Below are positions 53,864 through 64,000 of a stretch of 64,000 nucleotides of DNA, one piece after another. The DNA comes from Hippopus hippopus. Lineage: Eukaryota; Mollusca; Bivalvia; Cardiida; Cardiidae. The position numbers and the translations under genes were made by a program. The stretch lies in the NCBI GenBank assembly GCA_946811185.2, contig OX328098.1, forward strand, positions 42,595,650 to 42,659,649, in the 5' to 3' direction. Every line of letters starts with the position of its first letter. Positions within the stretch are counted from its first letter, which is position 1. Under the pieces are notes generated by a model, which was given only the letters and a program-made list of their open reading frames with translations, did not search any database and was not told where the DNA came from.

Positions 53864-54114
53864 TGAGCCATACTCTGTGAAGAGGGGTCTTAATGCGTCT
53901 GAGAAAAGTATCGACCCAGGTAAGCCTGCGCAGTCCGTGGGCCGAAACTTTTCGCTATAGGTCAATTTTCTGTATGTCCAAGGATCAGTCTACCTCAGGA
54001 TTGAGTCGGTTGTTAAAAAAGGTGGCTATTATGGAGCCATAAGTATGTGATGGCTCGCTTGGTACCATGGATCAGGGAGATGCATTAAGCCCCCTTTTCA
54101 CAGAGCATGGCTCA
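53864..54114. mobile_element. MITE copy (family of 52295-52554)
   Basis: TGAGCCATACTCTGTGAAGAG start and CACAGAGCATGGCTCA end, inverted. The internal hairpin is shortened to AGGTAAGCCTGCGCAGTCC. Confidence 0.7.
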
Positions 54115-54590
54115 TATATAGGCAGTGAAAGAGTTGACCCTTTACAAAATAATCATGAGTTTTAATTACTCTTTAGAAGAAGGTTTTTGAAAATACTGTT
54201 AACTAGCATTTTCCCCTTTTCCAACAATGTCTTTCATCTTTTTTAAAGGCAAATCCCATCCTTTGAGCCATATTTAACTTATCATCAGTGTAAATGTATT
54301 TAATCCACATAAGTGTAAAATTTTGTTGTCCTGTGAAGCATTAACCCTTTACCAAGCATTCATGAGTTTTAACAATTCTGAAGAAGACGGCTTTTGGAAA
54401 CATCAAGTGGACAGAAAAAATGTTGGTAACCAGCATTTTCTCCTAGATTCCTATAATCTTTTGTACCATTTCAAAGAAGGAAACTGTCTTTTGTGCTACA
54501 TATTACTTGTTGTCTGCAAAGGCTTTGAATTTGGTCCAGTGTATAGTTTTGTTGTGTGGTAAAGAGTTTAGCTCAAAAGTTAGTTTAAGC

Positions 54591-55559
54591 ACAGGCCTTT
54601 GAAGCTCTATGGTCTATCACAGATCAATAAAATTTTCCTCGGTCAAACATCGAACAATTATAGCACATTGGAGCATCGCCTGTTTATTATAGAATATATT
54701 CAAATTTTCATTGACATCATTTCTATAAATAGCAAATTGGCGACCCCCCTCTATATCCTCTATGTCGTATATAGTGAGACAAAGTGCGCAACGAAATCAA
54801 AAAAATTTGACCCTGTCCCTTTTAAGAGATGATCTTTAACAGAAAATGGAAAAAATAAAGCTAATTACCGATGCAGATGTGTTCACAAATGATTTTCCTT
54901 TTGTACCCTGACCCTCGAAAGTTCCAAACGGCTATTGCCATCAAGCAATAACTCTCAAAAAATTTAAAAAGCTTCCATATTTTCCTGATCGCAATGCACT
55001 GACTTGACACAATTCATTATGACGCAGCGAATTATTACTCAAGTGAATTTGCTATCAAAAGGCATGCCAAATTGTGAAAATCATGATACTGGATTAGATG
55101 AAAAGATAAATTATATCAGACGAAATATTGATTTAATAATTTCATCAATACGTCAACAAAAAAATTTTTTGATCTTTGTTTAAAAAAAAAAAATATTTGC
55201 TGCAGGATTATAAATCGTGTGACATCAGCGCATGGCAATCAAGAAAATGTGGAAGCTTTTGAAATTTTTTTAGATGAGAGCTATTGCTTGATGGCAAGAG
55301 CCGTTTGGAACTTTCTAAGGTCAGGGTACAGAAGAACAATTATTAATGAACCCATCTGCACTCGGTTCATTTATCCGTTTTCATTTAATTATTATCTCTG
55401 AAAGGGGAAGGGGGTCAAACTTTCTCCAATTTCGTTGCACATCTTGTCTTACTATATACGATAAAGAGGGAATCACCAATGTGCTATTTATAGTAATGGT
55501 GTCCGATAATGAAAAGTTCGTTATCCCTTGATAGACCAATGGAGTTTCAGAGGCCTATC
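54591..55559. mobile_element. Foldback element, 969 bp, with 8-bp target duplication
   Basis: Nearly the whole element folds on itself: AGGCCTTTGAAGCTC...TATGGTCTATCA at the left mirrors TGATAGACCAATGGAG...CAGAGGCCT at the right. Further mirrored blocks (54750-54825 with 55405-55470; 54908-54990 with 55225-55330) leave a small centre near 55070. GTTTAAGC flanks both sides (54583-54590 and 55560-55567). Eight-base duplications are typical of hAT-type and foldback elements. No transposase. Confidence 0.75.
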
Positions 55560-55989
55560 GTTTAAGCCTATTTATTTAATTTTGATAGTGAAACAAGTTT
55601 TATCAATTGTTCTTGATAATTTCTTCCCAGAAACCTTAACCCTTTACCACACAATCCCAGGTTTTAGCAACCCTGAAGAAGGATTTTGAAAACACTGTGG
55701 GAAAAGGAGAAAATGCTGGTTACTGATGTAAGGGGCAGATATTCTACCACTCACTACCATCATTCAAGAGTTAAATACTGGTATATACTTAGTTAACTCT
55801 TACCCTTTTCCAAATTGAAAGGATTTGCAGAAGACAAATTAAATGCGATTCAAAAATTGAAATTTGTTTTTGGAAGGGTAGAAAACATGATGGGAAAAGG
55901 AGAAAATGCTGGTTACCAGCATGTTCTTCTTTTCCCATAATGTTTTCAAAAGCCTTCCATGTGAAGGTCGTTATAACTTGAGATGTGGT

Positions 55990-56220
55990 AAAGAGTTAAT
56001 AGCTTTGACATAATAATGAAAATAAGAATAATAAAGATGATGAGAATGATGATGATGAAGATGATGATGATGAAAAAAAGTAAGAAGAAAAAAAAAAAAA
56101 AAAAGGACAAAAAAAGAAAAAGAAAGTTGAAAAAGAAAATGTAAGTGAAGAAGAACAAGAAGATGACAATAATAGTAAAGAAGGAAGGAGGAGGACAATG
56201 AGAGGAGGAAGAGGAAGGTG
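55990..56220. repeat. Purine-rich low-complexity tract
   Basis: About 230 bp almost wholly purine on the plus strand: (GAT)n, then A/G runs, ending GAGGAGGACAATGAGAGGAGG. ORFs crossing it on the minus strand are composition artefacts. Confidence 0.8.
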
Positions 56221-56364
56221 ATGTTGCTAATTACAACCATTGCGATTATTTTTACTGTACTACTACTACTCAAATCTTCATCAACATTATCAGGGATAAA
56301 CAGAAACAAAACATTTCTTGTCTCTTTAATCTTTTCAGCGCCACAGGCAAAAACAGGGACTTCT

Positions 56365-56432
56365 GCGGACGGCATAGATCAAGATCAGACTGCACAGAAC
56401 GTGCAGTCTGATCTTTGATCTATACCGTCCGC
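56365..56432. repeat. 68-bp palindrome, best copy of a dispersed family
   Basis: GCGGACGGCATAGATCAAG... mirrors ...TTTGATCTATACCGTCCGC; stem about 31 bp with one bulge, loop AGAA. Related palindromes with AGATCAGACTGCA lie near 2200-2320, 42590, 51010, 52140, 52815, 53180, 53490, 56625, 58755, 60228 and 60365. Confidence 0.75.
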
Positions 56433-56780
56433 TTGACTAGTCAAGCCTTTATGAATATTTTGGGAGTCTCAGTGGATTGTATTTACAACTGTCGAAAAAT
56501 TTCGAATTCATTTGGCGCTGAGAGTTAAGCAGTATATTAGCACGACAGGCATTTTCATCCAACAGATAAGACCTTTTACTAGCAAATTCATGGTTTTTTT
56601 CGTCTTTAGTATTTCAGCGAATCGGCGATCAAAGATCAGACAGCACGTTTTGTGCAGTCTGATCTTAATCTACATTGGCCGCAAAGGCAATTAAACTTGT
56701 GAATGACACTTCAAGGATTAATTGTAACAAACAAAGAGTATACGTTAAAAGAAACACGACAGCTAGCTGTCCGTACCTAC

Positions 56781-56880
56781 CTTGTTCAAAGTCAGCAGTA
56801 AAAATGCCCGCTGTCTGAGGAGTCTTGTGCGCTTTATCACGTGATTAAGAGTTCTTAAGAGAACACATCCGGTTTTCAAT
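56781..56880 (-). other. Possible 5'-UTR exon of the sushi gene
   Basis: The minus strand has a good donor, GAACAAG/GTAGGTACG, at 56781, preceded by sequence free of the local repeats. With the acceptor at 51638 this would be a non-coding first exon. The start is not defined; speculative. Confidence 0.25.
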
Positions 56881-57333
56881 ATTTGAAAACTTTTCGTAAA
56901 ATGGGTCAGTGCGATCTTTGGCGTCTTTCAGAATGGTCTTAATAATTACCCAATGGCAAGGAGAGAAAGTTATCCAAAGAATGTAGAGCGTACTTTAAAA
57001 TTCACACCAGGAAGGCCACTTTAACAGGACGACAAAGTTTTGCAATCAGCCATATTGAAAGCATTTCGAAACAAAAAAAAAATATGAATGTGGCTCAAAT
57101 GATGAAATTTGTCATTGAAAGCGTACTCTTTTTTTTTTTTTGCAAAACTACTACTCAAACGGTCGTTTGCTCCATTTCCAACTACCCTACGCTGTTACCC
57201 ATTTCCGCAAAACCCCGCGTTTTAACGACTCCTGGGAAGAAGGGTTTTAAAAAAGTCTTAACAAGCAATTTCTCCTTTTCCAAACATCGAAAATGGAATC
57301 GCATCATATGATTCACATAAGTCTGTCGTCTGC

Positions 57334-57386
57334 ATCTGCCCTGAATTTGGACGAGTCTGCATCTGCCCTGAATTTGGACGAGTCTA
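57334..57386. repeat. 29-bp tandem duplication
   Basis: TCTGCATCTGCCCTGAATTTGGACGAG-type unit occurs twice in direct succession inside a palindromic-repeat copy. Confidence 0.7.
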
Positions 57387-58063
57387 AAAATTTGTCATCT
57401 TGAAAAGAGTTATGAGGTTGTTATTGTCTACTTGTTAAAGGCGTATTTAGTTTTGATTTGGCTAAGCACTAGTTTCCGCTGACTCTCAAGTTCTTCATTA
57501 GACTTTGTCAAAAAAGGATTTCTTTCACAAAGATTTCCACAGACAGACAGACAGACGAAGAATCCGAAGATGGATCACACACACATTCAATTTTTGTATG
57601 CCCCGCACATATAATGTTTTCACAAGAGAAAGAAGGAGGGGGGGGATTCGGAACTGCAAGATATGTATTGGCTTGAAAATAGTGTATTTAAATTGGGGAA
57701 AAAAACAGTTTTATGATTGTAACTATATTTTAACACTATTTTAGCCTATACAGGAAAGAAGCCTGTCGCAATGACTTTCATCGATACTCGGAGAGAATTT
57801 TCGCAAGGAGTTCGCGTTGTCTGCGCATGTCATATTCTTCGAAGATTCGATCTGTCTGCTATGACGCATCACTCCCCCAGTTTTTTTTTTTTTTGGGGGG
57901 GGGGGATTGTAGTATTACGCGCTATAAAGTAGCAATGGAGAAAATGGCTTTTATCAATACGTTTGAGGAGAAATCAGGCCTGTTTTAGCTCCAGATTTCT
58001 CTAAACTGCTGATCATAGCTGAATGAATCGCACCAGGTAGCGTTTTATTGAGTAAACGTTTAT

Positions 58064-59985
58064 TGGAAGCCGCTCGAAAGCGGCTTCCAGTAGGAATGTA
58101 CCTAAACTATTTACCATGTAGATGATCTGTAATTATTCGACTGGTTATGATTTTTGGAATTTCCTAATAATGTCGTGTTAGTGTTATAAAATTACTCTAC
58201 ATGACTCTTTCTCAAATATTCAATCAGACCTACATGAACATCAAGTCTGGTTTTCTTGCAATATAAGTTCATTCTCAAATAACAATGAAAATACACTTCC
58301 AATAACCTTCCTTTTATTGGCTAGTCCCTCGAACTTTTCCAACTTAAAGGATTCCTTCCTTGTTTCCAAACGAAATTATAATGCTTTCCGTTTATCATAG
58401 GCTCTCCCACCTCTAAACGGTTTTCGCATTTGTCTACTTTTTTGCAAAACAAACTAATGATAATTATGAGATGGACAGCATCTTAGAATATGATAATCAG
58501 AAGCAGTTTTATGTACAAGTGTTTCGTACAATTTTAATCTGTAAAGATAATAGGGCGGTTAACCTTTGATCAAGGTAAAGATTGGTTACCTCCCTACACA
58601 GTAAGAGCTGACATCAGCTATTTATAGAATAGGCCTACTTGTGAAGAGATAACCCTTTTTCTTCCCATCGTCGACACTTTAGCCTCATGGAATTTTGTAA
58701 CATGGACGATCTACCTTATGAGCCCTGTAAAATTTAGCATTTAATGTATTGTGTGTCGAAGCTTATTTGATCAGACTGTAAGTTCTATACAGTATGGTCC
58801 TGATCTACAATACCCGTGAAAAATGTATGGATTGTGATGTACATTGTCCACAAAAAATACCAAAGTGGTGCATTTTGCTCTAAGGGTTGAAACTGTTCGA
58901 AAATGACAGAAATAGATCAAGATCAGACTACATAAGCCTGTGTAATATTTTTTAAATATCTTGTAAGATATTGTAAACGTAAAAATTTCCTGTTTCTTTT
59001 TCCTTACTCAGTATATTAATTTCATTCGGTGTAGTTGAAAGGATAAAGTTATTACCAAACCTATCACTGTGCATACACAACTTTTTACGTCGCTGCTGGT
59101 CAAGGGTTTGAATGGCTCTTGAAGTTTACATTAGAAGTTTTATAGGTTTGTACAAGGCATTTGCAGAAAATGGTTCAAACTAATTTTTATTAAACGATAT
59201 ATATATAGTAATAGTTACTATGTTGTTGTTGAATATATCTAGATCCTTAAAGACTTAAAATAATAATTTTGTTTGTTTTTTTAGTGGTTAGTGTGAAGGC
59301 TATGATCAGAAGAATTTTGGAAATACTATGCAAAAGTCTCTAATTCTGAAGTAGAAATGTAAAGATTCACTTTGTTACAAGCAGGCTAAGATTCTTTTTG
59401 ACAAGCAAAATGATAATGTTTTTGAAGAAAGTTGTTGAATTTTTTTTTTTCTTTTTTCTTTTTTCTTGTAAAAAAATGAAACACAAAGAAAATATCACCA
59501 AAAAAAATGTAAATACATGTAGATCTACGTGAATAACGATCTAAATATCACTTTGAATAATTACTAACTTACATAATTATGCAGTGTCGCCTTTGATGCC
59601 CCTACAGAAGTTTGCCTTTTAAAATCATTTAATAATGAAAAATTCTGTACTTGAATTCATGCGCAATGTCTCCATTTTGAAACTTTGAGTAGACATTTGA
59701 AAATTCCAATTCTTTTACATGTTTTCTCACATACGCATCATCACTTTAAATGATAATGATGAATATGATGATAATAATGGTACAAGATAATTTAAGATTC
59801 CTCTCTTGACTTCTGGCTTTTTTATCCTGCATTTTAGTATCATTTGTCATGATCTTCCGTTTGGGGGGGGGGGGGACAGATACAAAAATGTCATCACATT
59901 TTTTCTAGAAAGTCAATATTTCTGAAATTGTACACCACAAGATTGCGGCTTCTATGATGCCATGCATCATAAATTTGTCTTGTCT
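58064..59985 (-). repeat. 2-kb dispersed repeat, copy 2 (inverted relative to 961-3003)
   Basis: Starts with the hairpin TGGAAGCCGCTCGAAAGCGGCTTCCA (given as arms GGAAGCCGCT and AGCGGCTTCC) and ends near CATAAATTTGTCTTG. Matches the minus strand of 961-3003 throughout, including the G-run near 59857-59873. It lacks the TA-flanked termini and foldback unit found around copy 1. Confidence 0.75.
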
Positions 59986-61039
59986 TAGTTTGAAATTCAA
60001 AGTAACGGTTGTCGCGTAGAAAAGTAGTCCGGCTCTGTACCCAGAATGCCCAAATTAGATAGATGTGTATTTGTAGAATGCCATCTAGCGGGAGATAATG
60101 TCACAACAGATATCCTGCGTTCGGCTGGAGTCACATTGTCCTGAAATCCACAGCAGATAACATTACTCATATGGAGTCCCACTACTGTTGAATATGAATT
60201 GAATCAAAGTCTAGCATCGGGTAGCGGATGGTGTAGATCAAAGATCGGACTGCACTTTCTGTGCTCCTGATCTTGACCTACACTACCGCATAAGCTACTT
60301 AAGCTGTCATCTGTAGTGAAAGAGTTAAAGAGCCTTTCACGATTGAGGTTGCCTTTGAGGCCAATCTAGATCAAGATCAGATTACTCAAAACGACAAGTC
60401 ACATCTTTGTACTACACTGTCCGCTGCACTATTTCTTAAAACATTTTAGACTTGAGAAACATCGAAATCGCCCCCATCTTGGTCTTATATCTAAACTGGA
60501 AATGTCTTTTGGTTTGTTCGGCGATCTAAGGATTAATTTCATGTGAAAATATTTGTGAATTTAAGCACTTATAAGACAAGGTAAGCACGATGCCTAAAAG
60601 ATGGTCATACGACAGCTCAAGATGTCATTACGAAATGTCCGGTGTTTTTACCTTTAGAATCCGGTTCTAACATTTCCTTTATCATGTGTCCATCTTTGCT
60701 CTATTTCGAGAATGGCTTGAAGCTTACATTATCGAATGAGTCACCGAGTTACCAGATTTAGAAAATAAAGCCTATTTAAGTCCGAAGTTCAAATGGGAAT
60801 CATTTCACTTCTTTCTGTAAGCATCATTTGACTCCTAGAGTGCCTTTTACAACTGCTATAGCGATTGTGGCCAGTGTAGACCAATATCTTGATTTTACAC
60901 TATCATGTTGAGACATTCCGGTAAAACATTTTCTTGGCCTACTGTCTAGGCTTAACATATCCAGCCTGTGTATCAATTTGATTTATTTACACGTATTTTT
61001 TCAATTAAGTTACTAGTAATCTATATAAAAAAAAAAAAA
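59986..61039. other. Host non-coding DNA
   Basis: Two AGATCAGACTGCA-type palindromes (60228-60290, 60365-60425). No gene seen. Confidence 0.5.
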
Positions 61040-62812
61040 GCGGGTCATTTGCCCTAATGCGCTCACCTGAGTAAAGTCATCTATGGCTGATAAAGCTGGA
61101 GAAATCCTGGTTTTAAAAATGTAAAATGCATGCTCGTAAGTGATCTACTTTTTGACCAAGTTGACCAACTTTTGAACTTTTCGGAGATATCTAGACAAAC
61201 ATTCTGATACATTCTGTTACATGAGTATCAGACTTAAAATGTGGTCTGTAGACTGCACACAAGTTTTTTTTCTTAGATTTGGCCCAGTGACCTACTTTTT
61301 GATCTGTTGTGATCCAATTTCAAACTTGTCTGAGATTTCAAAAAGATAACCTTTCTGACCTAGCTTCACGAGTATCAGGCTGAAAATGTGGCCTCTTCAG
61401 TGCACGCAAGATTTTCCTCAGATTTTGCCTAGTGACTTACTTTTTGATGGGACATGACCCAATTTCAAACCTGTCCCAAACATCATCAAAACAAATATTC
61501 TGACCAAGTTTCGTGAGTATCAGGCTGAAAATGTGGCCTCTAGAGTACACACAAGGTTTTTCAAAGATGTAGCCCAGTGACCTACATGTACATGTTGAAC
61601 CGATGTGACCAAGTTTTAAAAATTATTTAAGATAACATCAAGACAAATATTCTTACCAAGTTTATTGAACATCGGGCTGAAAATGCGGCCATTACAGTGC
61701 ACACAAGGTCTTTTTAATATTAAAGCCTGTGACCTACTTTTTTACCACACATAACCCAGTTTCGAACTTGTCTGAGATATCATCAAGACAATCATTCTGA
61801 TCAAGTTTCAAGAGTATCGGGCTGAAAACGTGGCCTCGACAGTGCACACAAGCTTTCTCTTTTATTTAGCCCTGTGACCTACTTTTCGATCCGACATGAC
61901 CCAGTTCCAATCTAGTACGAGATATAATCAAGACAAACATTCTGACTCATGTTCAAGAGCATCAGGCTGAAAATGTGGCCTCTAGAGTGCACACAGGGTA
62001 TTTCTAGGATTTAGCCCTGTGACCTACTTTTTTACCCAACATAACCCAATTTTAAACTGGTCCGAGGTATCAACAAGACAAACGTTCTGACCAAGTTTCA
62101 TGAGTTTCAGACTGAAAATGTGGCCTCTACTGTGCACAAAATATTTTTCTTAGATTTACACCAGTTACAATGTACCTACTTTTTGACACAAAATGACCCA
62201 TTTTCAAACTTGTCCGACATATCATCAAGACAAACATTATTACCAAGTTTTAAGAGGATTCGGAATGAAAATATGGCCTCTAGAGTGTACACAAGCATTT
62301 TATAAGATTTAGCCCTGTGACCTACTTTCTGACCTGACGTGACCCAATTTGAAATTTGTCCGAGATATCATCAAGACAAAGATTCTGATCAAGTTTCATG
62401 AGTTTCAGGCTGAAAATGTGGCCTGAGATTTAGCCCGGTGACATACTTTTTGACCCGACATGACCCATTTTCGAACTTGTCCGATATATACTCAAGACAA
62501 ACATTCTGACCAAGTTTCATGATTACTGAACAAAAATGTAGCCTCTAGAGTGCCCACAAACTTTTTTCGAAGATTTAGCCCTGTGACCTATTTTTTGACC
62601 CCACTTGACCAAATTTCTAACTTGTCCGAGATATCATCAAGAAAAACATTCTGACTAAGTTTCATAAGTTTCAGGCTGAAAATATGGCCTCTAGAGTGCA
62701 CACAAGGTAAATGTTGACGCCTTGACGGCGGACGACGTACGATGCACGACGGATACAGCACGATCACAAAAGCTCACCTTAAGGACTTCGTGCTCAGGTG
62801 AGCTAAAAGTAC
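61040..62812. repeat. 145-bp tandem-cored repeat element, second full copy
   Basis: Head GCGGGTCATTTGCCCTAATGCGCTCACCTGAG, about ten units (GTGACCTACTTTTTGACC, CAAGACAAACATTCTGACC, AATGTGGCCTCTAGAGTGCA), and tail hairpin AGCTCACCTTAAGGAC, loop, TGCTCAGGTGAGCT ending near 62806. Same family and orientation as 36061-38010 but a distinct subfamily. Confidence 0.8.
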
Positions 62813-63034
62813 GACAAAACAATGTATAAAGAATCGGAAAGGAAGCATAAAAGCCTACGCATGTATATAAAACAGTTTGTGAATTTGTCACTTTTAAAGG
62901 CTTTCAGATCACGGAAGCCGGGTGGAAGGATGGGGCTGGAGGGAGGAGGGGGCAGAGGTGGGGGTGTGTTCTTATGACTAGAAGCTCTTGAGGGCCTGAA
63001 TCGTTTTACTGGCAATGACTGAAGACTTTGTCAG

Positions 63035-64000
63035 TTAAACAAGAAGAAGAGGACCATTATGGTCTTATATCGCTAATCTTTGAACAAAAATGAAAGGTTA
63101 AGTATAATTAAGTAGGACAAAAGCCTGTCCAGACATTAGCCCCCTTGCCCGTTTTTTGACGAGCGGGACATTATCCCCCCCCCCCTTTCGATTAAATTGC
63201 AAGGGCTGACATTAGCCCCTCAATCAATATTACAACCCGGATATTAGTCTCCCTCTCCCCCCGTCAAGATTACAATGCGGACAATAGCCCCCTTCATGTA
63301 TGTTCTGTTCAAATATGATAAGGTTTGGTGAAAAATGAAGGGGATAGAAAGTAAACAATGTAAAATTAAGCAATTTTTCAAATTCAAGGACAGAAAACTC
63401 TACACAGACTAGTCCCATCATGCTCAAAATTAATCGTGTTAAGGACCTTAAGATCATGTACATTCTGTAGAAATATTATCAGGTTTGATTAAAAAAAAAA
63501 AGGAGCTAGAGTGTAAACATTTTTTATGTTAAGGGCAGACAAATCTGAGCATACATTTCCAGTCACACTCCACATTGAACTAGTTCAAGATCTTAAGGTC
63601 ATTCTTTTAAAATTTGATCAGGTTTGCTGAAAAAATGAAGGAACTACAGTTAAGACAGTCAAATTAAGCATTTTTTCCATGTCAAGGGAAGATAACTCTG
63701 AACATACAAGTTTAAACATGCTCAAAATCAAACTCATCCATGATCGTAAAGTCGTGTACATTCTGTTAAAATATGATTAGGTTTGCTGAAAAAATAAAGG
63801 AGCTACAGTGTAAACAAAGACAAATTAAGCTTCTTTTTTTTAATTTCAAGGGCAGATATCTGACTTATTAAAGATCGTTAGGTCGTGTACATTCTGTTAA
63901 AATATCATTAGATTTGGTGAAAAAATGAAGGAGCTAGAGCGTAAACAAAGTCACATGAAGCAATTTTTCAAATTCAGGGGCAGATAACTCTGGAAATTCT
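63035..64000. repeat. Related tandem-cored repeat, runs off the window
   Basis: Palindromic head AAGAGGACCATTATGGTCTT, then from about 63290 diverged units of about 145 bp containing ATTCTGTTAAAATATGATTAGG, AAAAAATGAAGGAGCTA and AAGGGCAGATAACTCTG. Between them, 63110-63290 has repeated ACATTAGCCCC lines. No gene. Confidence 0.65.

Noticed and set aside
55946..56375. Phe/His/Ser-rich minus-strand ORFs
   Set aside because: Produced by the purine-rich tract and microsatellite at 55990-56220.

Overview
The window looks like genomic DNA of a marine bivalve mollusc (inference). Most of it is AT-rich, intron-like sequence full of short dispersed repeats of the kind I associate with venerid and other heterodont clams: 145-bp tandem-cored repeats with a GGCCATGATGGCC head and a CAGGTGAGCT tail, tRNA-like SINEs, and palindromic MITEs. 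One spliced animal gene is visible, on the minus strand.

The main feature is a nested pair of Polinton/Maverick-type (adintovirus-like) DNA viruses or transposons between about 4.4 and 30.8 kb. The inner copy has clear ends at 9529-25011 (15,483 bp). It starts 5'-AG, ends CT-3', has terminal inverted repeats of about 200 bp, and is flanked by a 6-bp target duplication, TAAAAA (9523-9528 and 25012-25017). It sits inside a second, related but incomplete copy (outer copy, about 4436-9528 plus 25018-30770) and splits a capsid-core-like gene. With the insert and one TAAAAA removed, that gene's reading frame continues in register.

Inner layout: left TIR with a small subterminal gene; an SSB-like gene (+); then on the minus strand a fibre-like protein, adenain-like cysteine protease, retrovirus-type integrase and a zinc-ribbon/PLA2 protein; a 40-bp divergent promoter; then on the plus strand a small gene, penton-like protein, glycine-rich core protein, dUTPase-fold-like protein, a membrane protein with YPKL and PSAP motifs, a GTPGLWEL-type protein, an amphipathic-helix protein, major capsid protein, SAP/NUMOD1-like protein and protein-primed DNA polymerase B; and a mirrored small gene at the right TIR. 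The outer copy keeps only the plus-strand morphogenesis and polymerase block. Both copies carry many stops and frameshifts, in different genes, so they are fossils. No packaging ATPase was found in either.

30.9-64 kb is host DNA. Seven minus-strand coding exons between 51.6 and 32.6 kb encode a signal peptide and five complement-control (sushi) modules. All splice sites are GT-AG and the phases agree. The gene is open at its 3' side; no further exon was found before the window edge. Introns and flanks hold minisatellites, MITEs, SINEs, a 1-kb foldback element with 8-bp target duplications, and two inverted copies of a 2-kb repeat (961-3003 and 58064-59985) on either side of the whole locus.
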